Shown: positions 17,374 through 25,461 of the stretch, in pieces
Layout: each line of letters begins with the position of its first letter
How positions within the stretch are numbered: position 1 is the first letter of the stretch
NCBI GenBank assembly: GCA_947442255.1
Contig: CANEVO010000006.1
Span: 23,949 to 87,948, forward strand
Reading direction: 5' to 3'
Length of the DNA stretch: 64,000 nucleotides
Source of the DNA: Opitutia bacterium
GTDB taxonomy: Bacteria > Verrucomicrobiota > Verrucomicrobiae > Opitutales > Opitutaceae
Notes under the pieces: generated by a model
Seen by the model: only the letters and a program-made list of their open reading frames with translations
What the model was told of the DNA's origin: nothing
The model's database searches: none
Translations under genes and position numbers: made by a program

Positions 17374-18627
17374 TTACTTCAGGATTTTCCAGCGGCGGGC
17401 CTTGAACTCGAAGACCGGGAGGACGCCGTTGGCGACTTTCTCGACCTCGATGCGCATCTGAAAAGCCACCCGGAGATGTTTCGCCAGATCGGCGGAGGCC
17501 AGGCCAGCCTCGTCGATCGCCTCGAAGCGCACGCGCACTTCGGGAAGCGTCGAGCGCTGGTCGATCTCGACCTGGTATTCGCGCACGCCGCCGTGGGCAC
17601 GAATCGCGGCGTCCATCGCGGCCGGGTAGAGGTTCACGCCGCGCACAATCACCATGTCGTCCACGCGACCGAGGATGCCGCCGGCGAGGACGAAGCGCGC
17701 AGGGTCTTCGCCGGGTACCGCGATCGCGCGCACGAGATCGCCGGTGCGGTAGCGGAGGAGCGGGCACGCGGCGCGGCCGAGCGTAGTGAGCACGAACTCG
17801 CCGCTTTCGCCCGGGGCGACGGGATCGTTGGTGCCAGGTTGCAGGACCTCGGCAAAATAGCGGTCGTGCATGATGCGCAGCCGCGTGGGGTCGGCGGGAT
17901 CGCCGAACGACACGGGGCCGACCTCGGTCATGCCGTGGTGGTCGACGACGCGGGCGCCGGGCCAGCTCTGCTCGATGCGGGCGCGGACTTCGGGGACGCT
18001 GCCGCCGGGTTCGCCGGCGACCATCACGCACTGGACCCCCGAATCGCGCAGGTCGAATCCCTCCTGGCGCGCGACGTCGGCGAGCCGCAGGGCATAGGTG
18101 GGCGTGCAACAGAGGATGCGCGGGCGGCGCGCGAGGAGGAAGCGTACGCGCTCGCTGCTGCTCATGCCGCCCGCGGGAATCGTGCGCAGGCCGAGTTGCT
18201 GGCCGGAATCGAAGGCCGTCCAGAAGCCGAGGAACGGGCCGAACGAAAACGCGAAGAACGCCGCATCGCCCGGTTGCGCACCGGCGCTCTTCCAAATTTC
18301 GCGCCAGTTATCGAGCAGCCATTGCCAGCTCTCGTTGTTGTCGAGCCAGATGATGGGCCGGCCGCTCGTGCCGCTGGTCTGGTGGTAGCGCGTGTAGGTT
18401 TCCTGCGGGTAAGTGAGCGTCGAGCCGTAGGGTGGGTTTTCGATCTGGTCGCGCGCGAGCTCGTCCTTCGTGGTGAATGCCATGCGCGCGGAAAATTCGG
18501 CGAGCGAGCGAAAGCCGGCCAGGCCGTCGGCGGCGGCGAGCTTGCCCCGGTAAAAGCGGTTGGTCGGGCCGATCGCGGCGACGAGGCGGTTGAGCGCCGT
18601 GAGCTGGAGATGCGCGAGTTCGGACAT
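17374..18627 (-). CDS. PaaK-like adenylate-forming acid:CoA ligase
   Basis: 417 residues from the ATG at 18627; the upstream extension overlaps the preceding gene. The P-loop-like motif appears as YHQTSGTSGRPIIW, followed by VDHHGMTEVGPVSFG (A5-type motif) and LLRYRTGDLV (ribose-binding aspartate). The C-terminal lid has GRVDDMVIVRGVNLYP. This is the phenylacetate-CoA ligase layout, activating an aromatic or other small carboxylic acid as acyl-AMP and then acyl-CoA. It has a related but distinct paralogue at 26943. It begins 5 bp after the preceding stop and ends 1 bp before the ABC ATPase. Substrate unknown; an aryl acid fits the chorismate-lyase-like gene in the same operon. Confidence 0.85.
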   Translation of the reverse strand: MSELAHLQLTALNRLVAAIGPTNRFYRGKLAAADGLAGFRSLAEFSARMAFTTKDELARDQIENPPYGSTLTYPQETYTRYHQTSGTSGRPIIWLDNNESWQWLLDNWREIWKSAGAQPGDAAFFAFSFGPFLGFWTAFDSGQQLGLRTIPAGGMSSSERVRFLLARRPRILCCTPTYALRLADVARQEGFDLRDSGVQCVMVAGEPGGSVPEVRARIEQSWPGARVVDHHGMTEVGPVSFGDPADPTRLRIMHDRYFAEVLQPGTNDPVAPGESGEFVLTTLGRAACPLLRYRTGDLVRAIAVPGEDPARFVLAGGILGRVDDMVIVRGVNLYPAAMDAAIRAHGGVREYQVEIDQRSTLPEVRVRFEAIDEAGLASADLAKHLRVAFQMRIEVEKVANGVLPVFEFKARRWKILK

Positions 18628-18632
18628 GTCGC

Positions 18633-19163
18633 TCAGGGCGCGCCCGGCGCGGCGGGCGCCGCGGCGGTGGTGACGGCCCTGGCGGCCTTTGGGGCGGGCG
18701 CCGGCTTGTAGTAGCTCACGAGGAAGCCGCCGGCGATGGCGAACGCGGCGCCGAGCCAGAACTGCCACGCGACGCCGCCCCAGCCACCCTTGGGCGGATG
18801 CATGATGATCGATGCCATTGCGTTTACGATCGGGGCGCAGGCGAAGACGATCGCCATCACGACGATCGGCGTGCCCTTCGCGCCGAACGCGAGGAGAATG
18901 CCGAACGCGCCGACCGCGCCGAGCGCGCCAGCGAACAGGGAGAGCCAGATGCCTTTGGCGGGGAAGCTCATCCCGGCGCCGTTGATCTTGAGCACGAACA
19001 GCGGCGCGAGCACGGCGATGATGAAGTAGGCGATGCCGACGAAGAGGAAGGCCTTGTAGCGGCCGTTGATGGGATCGCCCATCGCGAGCTGGCCGCTGTG
19101 GAGATAGACGCCATAGAGGCCCCAGGTGGCGACGGTAAGGAGGGCGTAGAAGAGCCAGTTCAT
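18633..19163 (-). CDS. Small DMT/EamA-like membrane protein
   Basis: 176 residues with about five hydrophobic segments: MNWLFYALLTVATWGLYGVY, FLFVGIAYFIIAVLAPLFVL, LSLFAGALGAVGAFGILLAF, PIVVMAIVFACAPIVNAMAS and FWLGAAFAIAGGFLVSYY. The gap pattern and the WGLYGV start recall one half of a drug/metabolite transporter, so it may work as a dimer. The tail is Ala/Pro-rich. It sits 16 bp after the thioesterase and 5 bp before the ligase gene, so it belongs to the operon. Transport of a pathway intermediate is an inference. Confidence 0.65.
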   Translation of the reverse strand: MNWLFYALLTVATWGLYGVYLHSGQLAMGDPINGRYKAFLFVGIAYFIIAVLAPLFVLKINGAGMSFPAKGIWLSLFAGALGAVGAFGILLAFGAKGTPIVVMAIVFACAPIVNAMASIIMHPPKGGWGGVAWQFWLGAAFAIAGGFLVSYYKPAPAPKAARAVTTAAAPAAPGAP

Positions 19164-19179
19164 GGGGGAAAATTCAGAG

Positions 19180-19635
19180 CTAGGATTTGGGAGAGGAAAG
19201 CAGCGCCTCGAGTTTCGTGCGCAACGGGGCGGGAATCGGAGTCTTTTTGATTTCGTGCGAGGCGTCGTCGATCGTCACGTGGATGGTCGCGCAGGTGCCG
19301 TGGGCGAGCAACGGGCGGGCGGCGCCTTCGCCAAAGATCCAGAACGAATAACTCAGGCTGCTCGAACGGAGATCCTCGAGGCGGAGGCAGATTTCCAGCG
19401 TCTCCTCGAAACGGGCGGGCTGCCGGTATTTGCAGCCGACCTCGATACGCGGCCAGCCGTGGCGGAGGCCCGCGGCAAGGGTGTGAACGCGAAAGCCGAG
19501 CGACCGGAACCAGGCGTGCTCGGCGCTTTCCGCGAACCGCAGGAAATTCGAGAAATGCATGAGGCCCGCCATGTCGGTGTCGGCAAACTCGACCATGCGG
19601 CGGTGGGTGAAGTGGAATTGTGGGGGGACGTCCAT
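19180..19635 (-). CDS. 4HBT-fold acyl-CoA thioesterase (YbgC-like)
   Basis: 151 residues from ATG 19635. The hot-dog catalytic motif reads EFADTDMAGLMHFSNFLRF, matching the DTDxxGxxxHxxYLxxFE pattern of 4-hydroxybenzoyl-CoA thioesterase/YbgC proteins with the key aspartate. The remaining parts (PRIEVGCKYRQPARFEE, LSYSFWIFGEG, HGTCATIHVTID) fit the fold. It hydrolyses an acyl-CoA in the cytoplasm. Lying between the glycosyltransferase (11 bp) and the membrane protein (16 bp), it probably releases the acid made by the operon or removes wrong thioesters. Confidence 0.82.
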   Translation of the reverse strand: MDVPPQFHFTHRRMVEFADTDMAGLMHFSNFLRFAESAEHAWFRSLGFRVHTLAAGLRHGWPRIEVGCKYRQPARFEETLEICLRLEDLRSSSLSYSFWIFGEGAARPLLAHGTCATIHVTIDDASHEIKKTPIPAPLRTKLEALLSSPKS

Positions 19636-19646
19636 GGGGCGATCGA

Positions 19647-20945
19647 TCACGCGGCGGGGCGCGCGAGGCGCGCGGTCACGCGAAGGAACGCGGCCGCCAT
19701 CGTCGGTGAGCCGAAGCATTTTTCAATGCTCAACCGCCCGGCCCGGCCAAGGGCCGCACGGCGCGCCGGATCGGCGAGGAGCGACTGCCAGGCGCGGGCG
19801 AGCGCGAGCGGGTCGCGTGGCGGCACACACAGGCCCCCGCCCGTGGCGGCGATGAGCTCGGGAAACGCGGCGGCCTCCGGTTGCACCACCGGAACGCCGC
19901 AGGCGAGCGCCTCGACGAGGTAGAGCCCGAACGCCTCCGGGTACTGCACCGGCACGGAGAAAAGCGTGAGGCCGCGAAGAAACGCGATTTTCGCGTCGCG
20001 CGACAGGTTGGGCGACCACGTGACGCGCCCGGCGAGGCCGGCCGCGGCGAGGCGTTGCTTTTGTTGCAGGATGAACGGCTCGTCGCCCGCGGTGGCGGCG
20101 CCGCCGAGGTGGAGCTGCGTCGCCGTGTCGCCGAGATCGCGCGCGAGCGCGATAAACGCATCGACGAGCACGCCGAGTCCTTTTTCGCGGCTCAGCCGCG
20201 CGAGGTAGCCGATCGTGGGGACGGCGGGCGGCCCGGCGGGAGCGTAGCCATCGAGCTGGATACCGTTGTAAAGCACCTCAATCGCGCCCGGCGCGAGACC
20301 GAGGCGGCCGCCGATGAAATCGGCGTAGTAGCGCGTGGGCGCGAGCAACAGATCGGAGTCGCGCACGCGGGCGCGCATCGCGGCCCAGCATTGCGCACGG
20401 AATGGCTCGGGCAGGCCGTCGAGAAAGGTATCCTCGCCCTGGAAGAAAGTGACGATGGGCGCGCCCACGCGGCGCTTGAGCTCGGGGATGAATCCGGTGA
20501 GCAGCGCATTGGAGAGGCAGAGCACGTCGGGCTGCTGGATGACGGCGAGCCACGCCATGAGCTTGTCGAGTTCCTTGCGGAGCGGGCTCGAGTCGACCTG
20601 GAGCATCTGCAGCGCCATCTCGCCGTGGGTGCGGGCCGACGTCATGTGGCTGTGGCGGGCGGACCACTTCAGCAGCGCGGTCGAATCCAGCAGGCGATCG
20701 AACCAGGCGGGCGTGTGGCGGAAGAGCGCGAGCTTCTGCTGGAGGAAGACGTTGATGCCGCCGAAGAAGACGGGGACCTCCGGCGCGTTGCCGAGCGTCT
20801 CCTCGTCGAGTATGAGCGGCAGATACATCGGCGCGAGGGTGACGTCGTGGCCGGCGCGGTGGAGTTCGCGCGCGAGGGCGTTGTCCCTCATGCACGCTCC
20901 GCAGTAGTAGCTGCCGGTGCCGGCGGTGAGGAAGACGATCTTCAC
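19647..20945 (-). CDS. Glycosyltransferase family 4
   Basis: 432 residues from a GTG at 20945 that overlaps the TGA of the previous gene (GTGA); the open frame further upstream is not coding. The start KIVFLTAGTGSYYCGACMRD contains the N-terminal GT-B acceptor site. The donor domain shows GYLARLSREKGLGVLVDAF, an LSRDAKIAFLRG region, and EAFGLYLVEALACGVPVVQPE, the E-x7-E motif of GT4 retaining enzymes. Such enzymes move a nucleotide-activated sugar onto a lipid or small-molecule acceptor at the inner membrane. The coupling to the chorismate-lyase-like gene suggests that the acceptor is the operon's product. Confidence 0.88.
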   Translation of the reverse strand: MKIVFLTAGTGSYYCGACMRDNALARELHRAGHDVTLAPMYLPLILDEETLGNAPEVPVFFGGINVFLQQKLALFRHTPAWFDRLLDSTALLKWSARHSHMTSARTHGEMALQMLQVDSSPLRKELDKLMAWLAVIQQPDVLCLSNALLTGFIPELKRRVGAPIVTFFQGEDTFLDGLPEPFRAQCWAAMRARVRDSDLLLAPTRYYADFIGGRLGLAPGAIEVLYNGIQLDGYAPAGPPAVPTIGYLARLSREKGLGVLVDAFIALARDLGDTATQLHLGGAATAGDEPFILQQKQRLAAAGLAGRVTWSPNLSRDAKIAFLRGLTLFSVPVQYPEAFGLYLVEALACGVPVVQPEAAAFPELIAATGGGLCVPPRDPLALARAWQSLLADPARRAALGRAGRLSIEKCFGSPTMAAAFLRVTARLARPAA

Positions 20946-21511
20946 GCGGGCGGCAGGACTTCGAGAATCCACGCGAGGGGCTCGCCGGACTCGCGGGCGA
21001 GCCGGTTGAACCGGCCGTGGCAGGTCGCCGGGGCGGGAGTCGCGAGCGGCGTGGCCGCCAGGTGCGCCCCCGTCAGGGCGAAGAATCCGATCGGTGTGCT
21101 CACGAACGGAATCTCGAAGCGGTGCAGCAGCGCGCCGAGCGGGGCCTGGCCGGCGCGGATGAGGTCGCGCTGCCACGCGTTGAACTGCCCGAGATCGATC
21201 GCGACCACGCCGTATTCGACCATGGTTCCGGCGGCGAGCGTGCGGAGGAAGACCTCGCGCAAATAAAAGCCGGACGTTTCGCGGCACTGGAGAACTTCGA
21301 TCCGGATGAGGCTTTCGTGATGCGTCGCGAGCGTCGTCGTCATGTCGCGCGTGTGCGCGAGCAGGCGCCGCGCGGGTTCGGGCAGCTCGGCGCCGGCCCG
21401 CAGGGTGAAAGCCGCCGGGGGCAGGTGGCAGTCGTCGCGCAAAAAATCCCACAGCGGCCCGGGCACGTGCTGGGCGAGGACTGGATCGTCGATCTGCACG
21501 GCGGCGGCCAA
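20942..21511 (-). CDS. Chorismate pyruvate-lyase-like protein (DUF98/Rv2949c type)
   Basis: About 185-189 residues. The start is either TTG 21511 or, more likely, the in-frame GTG at 21499. The pattern LIRIEVLQCRETSGFYLREVFL, then YGVVAIDLGQFN and QAPLGALLHRFEI, then a C-terminal FNRLARESGEPLAWILEVL follows the chorismate-lyase fold, whose families share R-x-V-x-L, an acidic position, P-I/L-G and a late arginine. Family members cleave chorismate to 4-hydroxybenzoate and pyruvate. Here the identity is low and the assignment rests on pattern. It starts about 10-20 bp after the radical SAM gene and its stop overlaps the glycosyltransferase start, so it is tightly co-expressed. If it is a lyase, the operon builds on 4-hydroxybenzoate. 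Confidence 0.55.
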   Translation of the reverse strand: MAAAVQIDDPVLAQHVPGPLWDFLRDDCHLPPAAFTLRAGAELPEPARRLLAHTRDMTTTLATHHESLIRIEVLQCRETSGFYLREVFLRTLAAGTMVEYGVVAIDLGQFNAWQRDLIRAGQAPLGALLHRFEIPFVSTPIGFFALTGAHLAATPLATPAPATCHGRFNRLARESGEPLAWILEVLPPA

Positions 21512-21520
21512 CGCGGGGCG

Positions 21521-22855
21521 CTAGACGATTTGCGTCGTGCGGTGCTGCTGCAGGAAGAACTCGTGCAGCAGCGTGTCGACGCACAGCAGGCCGTCGCGCG
21601 AGAGGCGGACCTCGGAATCGGAAACGCTCAGCAGGCCCTCCGCCTCGAGATGGCCGAGCTGCGCGGCGAAGCGCGGCGCGATGTCGACGCCGAACTTCTC
21701 GCTGAAGTAGCCGAGCACCACCCGCCCGAGCTTCATCTGCAAAATGAATTCGCGAATCATCCGCTCCTCCGGCGAGGTGCGGAACGCCCGCTTGAGCGGG
21801 AGCCCGCCCGCGGCGACCGCCGCGAGATACGGCTCGATTTCGGTGATGTTCTGGTAGTGGACGCCGGCGGCGTGCGAAAACGACGCCACCCCGAGGCCGA
21901 TGAGATCGGCGCCGCTCCAGAGTTCGTCGCGGTAGAGAAATTTCGTGCGCTGCGGATCAAGCACGGCCGTGTAGCCGCTCGCGATGGTGTAGCCCGCGCC
22001 CTCGAGGGCGGCGAAGGCCTCCTTCACCCAGCGGCGCTTCGTCTGCCAGTCTGCCACGGGGGCGACGAGTTTTCCGGCCGCCTTCATCTCCTTGTAGATG
22101 GTCGTGTTGTAGGGCACCTCCATCTGGTAAATGGTCACGCTGTCGGGGCGCAGCTTGATCGTCTCCTCGATGTTGCGCTGCCAGAGGGCCTCGGTCTCCT
22201 CGACCATGCCGGCGATGAGATCGATGTTGATCTGGGAGAAATTCTCCGCACGCGCGCGTTCGTAAGCCACGTAGACTTCGCCGGAGCGGTGGGCGCGGCC
22301 GTTGATTTCGAGCACATGGTCGTCGAAATGCTCAATGCCGAGGCTGAGCCGCGTGACGCCGACCTGTTTGATCGCGGCGAGTTTCGCGGCGTTGAGCGTA
22401 CCGGGCTCACCCTCGAAGGCGACTTCCTCGGCCTCGTCCCACGGCAGCACGGCCTTCAACCGGTCCGTGAGCTCGTGGAGCTGCTTGGCGGAGAGATACG
22501 AGGGCGTGCCGCCGCCGAAGTAGACGAAGTGCGGCTTGCGCCCACGGTAGAGCGGGCGCGCGGCAATCACCTGCAGTTCGGCAATCGTGGCGTCGAGGTA
22601 GGCCTGGATCTCCTGCGCGTTTTTGTCGGTGTAAACGCGGAAGTAGCAAAAATGGCAGCGCTTCCGGCAAAACGGGATGTGGTGATAAAGCCCGAGCTTC
22701 GTGCCCGGCGTGGGCGCGGAGTTGAGCGCGACCTCGAGTTCGACCTTCTGGTCGTCGGTCCAGAACGAGAACGGCGGGTAGTTCGAGATGAAGTAGTTTC
22801 CCGCGAGGGTGGAGCTCCGGACGGGCGCGACCGGGGCGAAAGGTTCGTTGTTCAT
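21521..22855 (-). CDS. HemN/HemW-like radical SAM enzyme
   Basis: 444 residues from ATG 22855. The radical SAM cluster motif is C63-x3-C67-x2-C70 (IPFCRKRCHFCYF), followed by FGGGTPSYLS (SAM-binding GGGTP, 114-118), a SLGIEHFDDHVLEINGRAH stretch and NIDLIAGM, in the order seen in HemN/HemW. A winged-helix-like C-terminal part (MIREFILQMKLGRV, LEAEGLLSVSDSEVRLSRDG) matches the HemN C-terminal domain. The sequence departs from canonical HemN (no CxC extension after the cluster) and its context is not heme synthesis. I expect a class-C-like methyltransferase, cyclopropanase or another carbon-centred modification of the pathway intermediate. That role is inferred. Confidence 0.8.
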   Translation of the reverse strand: MNNEPFAPVAPVRSSTLAGNYFISNYPPFSFWTDDQKVELEVALNSAPTPGTKLGLYHHIPFCRKRCHFCYFRVYTDKNAQEIQAYLDATIAELQVIAARPLYRGRKPHFVYFGGGTPSYLSAKQLHELTDRLKAVLPWDEAEEVAFEGEPGTLNAAKLAAIKQVGVTRLSLGIEHFDDHVLEINGRAHRSGEVYVAYERARAENFSQINIDLIAGMVEETEALWQRNIEETIKLRPDSVTIYQMEVPYNTTIYKEMKAAGKLVAPVADWQTKRRWVKEAFAALEGAGYTIASGYTAVLDPQRTKFLYRDELWSGADLIGLGVASFSHAAGVHYQNITEIEPYLAAVAAGGLPLKRAFRTSPEERMIREFILQMKLGRVVLGYFSEKFGVDIAPRFAAQLGHLEAEGLLSVSDSEVRLSRDGLLCVDTLLHEFFLQQHRTTQIV

Positions 22856-22901
22856 GAGTGGGAAACAGGGGTCGGCCTGACGCACGGCCGGGGTGATGGG
22901 C

Positions 22902-24218
22902 TCACGGTTTCGGGCCGGCGTGCCCGCGAATCGCAAAGACCGTGCCTTTCTCGCTGCCGACGACAATGAGCTGACCGCCAAACGCGGGCGAGGCAACCAG
23001 CGATTCGCCGAGGTCGAGCCGCCAGAGTTCCGCGCCGGCCGCGAGGCCCGCCGCGTAGAGCCGGCCGTCGGTCGAGCCAAACACGACGCCGTCGTCGAAG
23101 ATGATCGGCGCCCCCTCGACCCGGCCGCCGGTGGCGAATTTCCACGCGCCCGCGCCCGTCTTGCGGTCGATGGCGTGGAGGTGCTTGTCGCGCGAGCCGA
23201 TGAGGACGAGGCGGTCGTTGACCGCCGGGGCGCTCATGAAAGGCAGCGCGCGGTCCTCATAGGTCCACGCGACTTTGCCCCCGGTGACATCGAAGGCCAC
23301 CGTCTGGTTCGCATAATTGCCGCAAAACGCCATCAGGCCGAACGTCGCGATCGAGGCGGGGATCTGGGCACTGGTCGGGATCTTGTGGAGGAGCGTGCCG
23401 TCCTTGAGATTCACGACGTGGAGCTGCGCGTCGCAGCCGCCAAACACGAGGTAGCGGCCGTCGACGACGCCGGGCGAGCCGTTGATGTAATCGTCGGTCT
23501 TGTAGGACCAGACGAGTTTGCCGTCGGCGGCATTGAGCACCCGCGTGGTGCCGTCGTAGCCATTGAGGAGTACCCAGTCGGCGGAGCCGTCCGGACTTTT
23601 GATCGCGATGGCGCCGGAGCTGATCTTGTCCTCGATCGTAAAGCGCCAGGCTTCGGTGCCGGTACCGGCGTGGAGGGCGTAGAGGCGGCCGTCGTTGGAG
23701 GAGAGGAAAACCCTGCCGCCGGCGACGGCGGGAGCGGCGGCGATGGCGTCCTTCGTGTCAAAGTGCCAGACCTCCCGGCCGGAGTCGGCGGCGAGGCAGT
23801 GCAGCACGCCTTTGCCCGTGCCGACGTAAACGCGGCCGCCGACGATGGACGCCTCGGCGGTGACGGGGCCCGAGGCGGTGAAGGTCCACGCGGTCGCGGG
23901 ATGCTGCGGGACGGGCGCGGCCACGCTCCCGCTGAGCGCCGGGCCGCCGCGGGTCATGGGCCAGGACGTGGCGGGCGCGGCGGTGATTTCGGGCTTCGTG
24001 TCGGGCGCAGCGGCGCGCTTGCCGCAGCCGGCGAACCCGAGGCAGCAGACGGTGAGCAGCAAGCCGGCGCCGGACCGGGAGACGACTCGCCGCCCGCCCC
24101 GGGACCGGCGGACGGGTGGCCGGATCGAACGCGCAACCGTCCCGGCTCTCACGAGCAGGGCGGCGAGCCAGCCGGATCGCGTATGGGTTTCACGAGGAAG
24201 CATGCAGGCCAAGCGCAC
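22902..24218 (-). CDS. PQQ-like beta-propeller lipoprotein
   Basis: 438 residues from GTG 24218 (ATG 24203 is the alternative; both overlap the end of the preceding gene). A hydrophobic segment ends in LGFAGC, a lipobox with the acceptor Cys at residue 65, so the n-region is unusually long and the real start may be further inside. Tandem propeller blades follow, each ending in patterns like VYVGTGKGVLHCLAADSGREVW, VFLSSNDGRLYALHAGTGTEAW and GRLYAAGLAAGAELW. It resembles BamB and other PQQ-like scaffold proteins; no quinoprotein dehydrogenase active-site residues are evident. It is the only lipoprotein among the propellers here and is embedded in the biosynthetic-looking operon. Confidence 0.8.
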   Translation of the reverse strand: MRLACMLPRETHTRSGWLAALLVRAGTVARSIRPPVRRSRGGRRVVSRSGAGLLLTVCCLGFAGCGKRAAAPDTKPEITAAPATSWPMTRGGPALSGSVAAPVPQHPATAWTFTASGPVTAEASIVGGRVYVGTGKGVLHCLAADSGREVWHFDTKDAIAAAPAVAGGRVFLSSNDGRLYALHAGTGTEAWRFTIEDKISSGAIAIKSPDGSADWVLLNGYDGTTRVLNAADGKLVWSYKTDDYINGSPGVVDGRYLVFGGCDAQLHVVNLKDGTLLHKIPTSAQIPASIATFGLMAFCGNYANQTVAFDVTGGKVAWTYEDRALPFMSAPAVNDRLVLIGSRDKHLHAIDRKTGAGAWKFATGGRVEGAPIIFDDGVVFGSTDGRLYAAGLAAGAELWRLDLGESLVASPAFGGQLIVVGSEKGTVFAIRGHAGPKP

Positions 24219-25338
24219 TCCGGTAGAGTGAGAGAAAATCGGCCGGCTGCAAAGGTCGCGGATTGAATTTCCCCGTCCACTGCTGCGCGGCGTCCGCGGC
24301 GAGCGCCGCCAGATCGAGGGCGGCGCCGTTGAGCTCCGGCCGGGAGCCCTGGGCGCCCAACTCCCCCACCCACTCGATCAGCGGGGTGGTGGTGACGCCC
24401 GACGCCTGCAAAATGTCGGCGTAGCGCGCGTAGATCGCGGCGACGGCAGGCACGGCGGCGTTGAAGCGCATGACGTGCGGCAGCATGAGGGCGACGGCGC
24501 GGCCGTGGACCAAGCCGTGGCGCGCGGTGAGCGGGTTGGCGGTCGCGTGCGCGGCGCCGAGCATGGAGTTTTCGATCGCGAGGCCGGCGAGCGCCGCGCC
24601 CAGCTGCATCGCGCTGCGATCCTCGAGGGTGGCGCGGCCGGCAACCACGGCGCCGATCGCGCCGGCGAGGTGGCGAAACGCGCCCTCGGCGTAGAGCGAG
24701 GAAATGGAATTCCGCTGCGTGCACACGGCGGATTCGAGGGCGTGCGAGAGCGCGTCGAGGCCGGTGGCGATGGCGACGGAGCGCGGCTGCGTGGCGGTGA
24801 GCTCGGGGTCGAGGAGCGCGGTGTGGGCGCGGGCCCTGGGATCGCCGCAGGCCATTTTCTCGTGCGTGTCGTCGCGGCTCACGAGGGCGTAGGACTGACA
24901 TTCGCTGCCGGTGCCCGACGTGGTGGGGATCGCGATGAGGGGAAGCATCGGCCGGGTGACCTTGCCGTAGCCGTGGTAGTCGCGCATCGCGCCGCCGTTG
25001 GTGAGGAGAAAATTGGCGGCCTTCGCGGTGTCCATGCTGCTGCCGCCGCCGAGGGCGACAAAGCAGTCGAATTTCACCGCGCGCGCGGCCTCGCGGCACG
25101 CCGCGGCGTCGGCCTCGGTGGGGTTCTCGTGCGAGTGATCGTAGAGGGTGACGGGGAGGCCGGCGGCTTCGAGCAGGGCCGTGGCGCGCGCGGCGTGGCC
25201 GGCGCGCATCAAGCCGGTGTCGGTCACGAGAAAAACGGCGGAGCCGCCGGCCTCGCGCACGCACGCGGGCAGCTCGCGCAGCACGCCGGGGCCGAAGACG
25301 AGTTTCGGCGACGGCCGGGAGGCGAAAGGAGGCATCAT
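24190..25338 (-). CDS. Iron-containing (group III) alcohol dehydrogenase
   Basis: 382 residues from ATG 25338. A GTG at 25365 would add nine residues translated from the dispersed repeat, so I prefer the ATG. The nucleotide-binding part has VALGGGSSMDTAKAANFL and IAIPTTSGTGSE, the standard Fe-ADH motifs. Metal ligands are in TGLDALSHALES (Asp, His) and in AAHATANPLTARHGLVHG (His, His). It interconverts an alcohol and an aldehyde or ketone with NAD(P)H in the cytoplasm. Immediately upstream in the operon is an acyl-CoA-reductase-like ALDH, so the pair could take an activated acid to aldehyde and then alcohol, or run in reverse. Confidence 0.88.
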   Translation of the reverse strand: MMPPFASRPSPKLVFGPGVLRELPACVREAGGSAVFLVTDTGLMRAGHAARATALLEAAGLPVTLYDHSHENPTEADAAACREAARAVKFDCFVALGGGSSMDTAKAANFLLTNGGAMRDYHGYGKVTRPMLPLIAIPTTSGTGSECQSYALVSRDDTHEKMACGDPRARAHTALLDPELTATQPRSVAIATGLDALSHALESAVCTQRNSISSLYAEGAFRHLAGAIGAVVAGRATLEDRSAMQLGAALAGLAIENSMLGAAHATANPLTARHGLVHGRAVALMLPHVMRFNAAVPAVAAIYARYADILQASGVTTTPLIEWVGELGAQGSRPELNGAALDLAALAADAAQQWTGKFNPRPLQPADFLSLYRSALGLHASS

Positions 25339-25351
25339 CACGGTCTGATTA

Positions 25352-25444
25352 GCCACAGAGGGCACCGAGCTCAGACCCAGAGGTCACGGAGAAAAACAGT
25401 AGCATACCCTGTGCGCTCTGTGGCTGCGCGCTGTGTTCTCCGTG
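25352..25444. repeat. Dispersed repeat with nested inverted arms
   Basis: GCCACAGAG (25352-25360) pairs with CTCTGTGGC (25416-25424), and CACGGAGA (25385-25392 region) pairs with TCTCCGTG (25437-25444), giving two interleaved inverted repeats. The first 32 bases match 16664-16695 in the other orientation. It occupies the 123-bp gap between the ALDH and Fe-ADH genes and would be present in the operon mRNA. Confidence 0.6.
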
Positions 25445-25461
25445 GCTCACTGTTTGGAAAT

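Noticed and set aside
21521..22855. Annotation as coproporphyrinogen III oxidase (hemN)
   Set aside because: HemN carries an extra cysteine after the cluster and sits with heme genes; this protein lacks it and the context is different.
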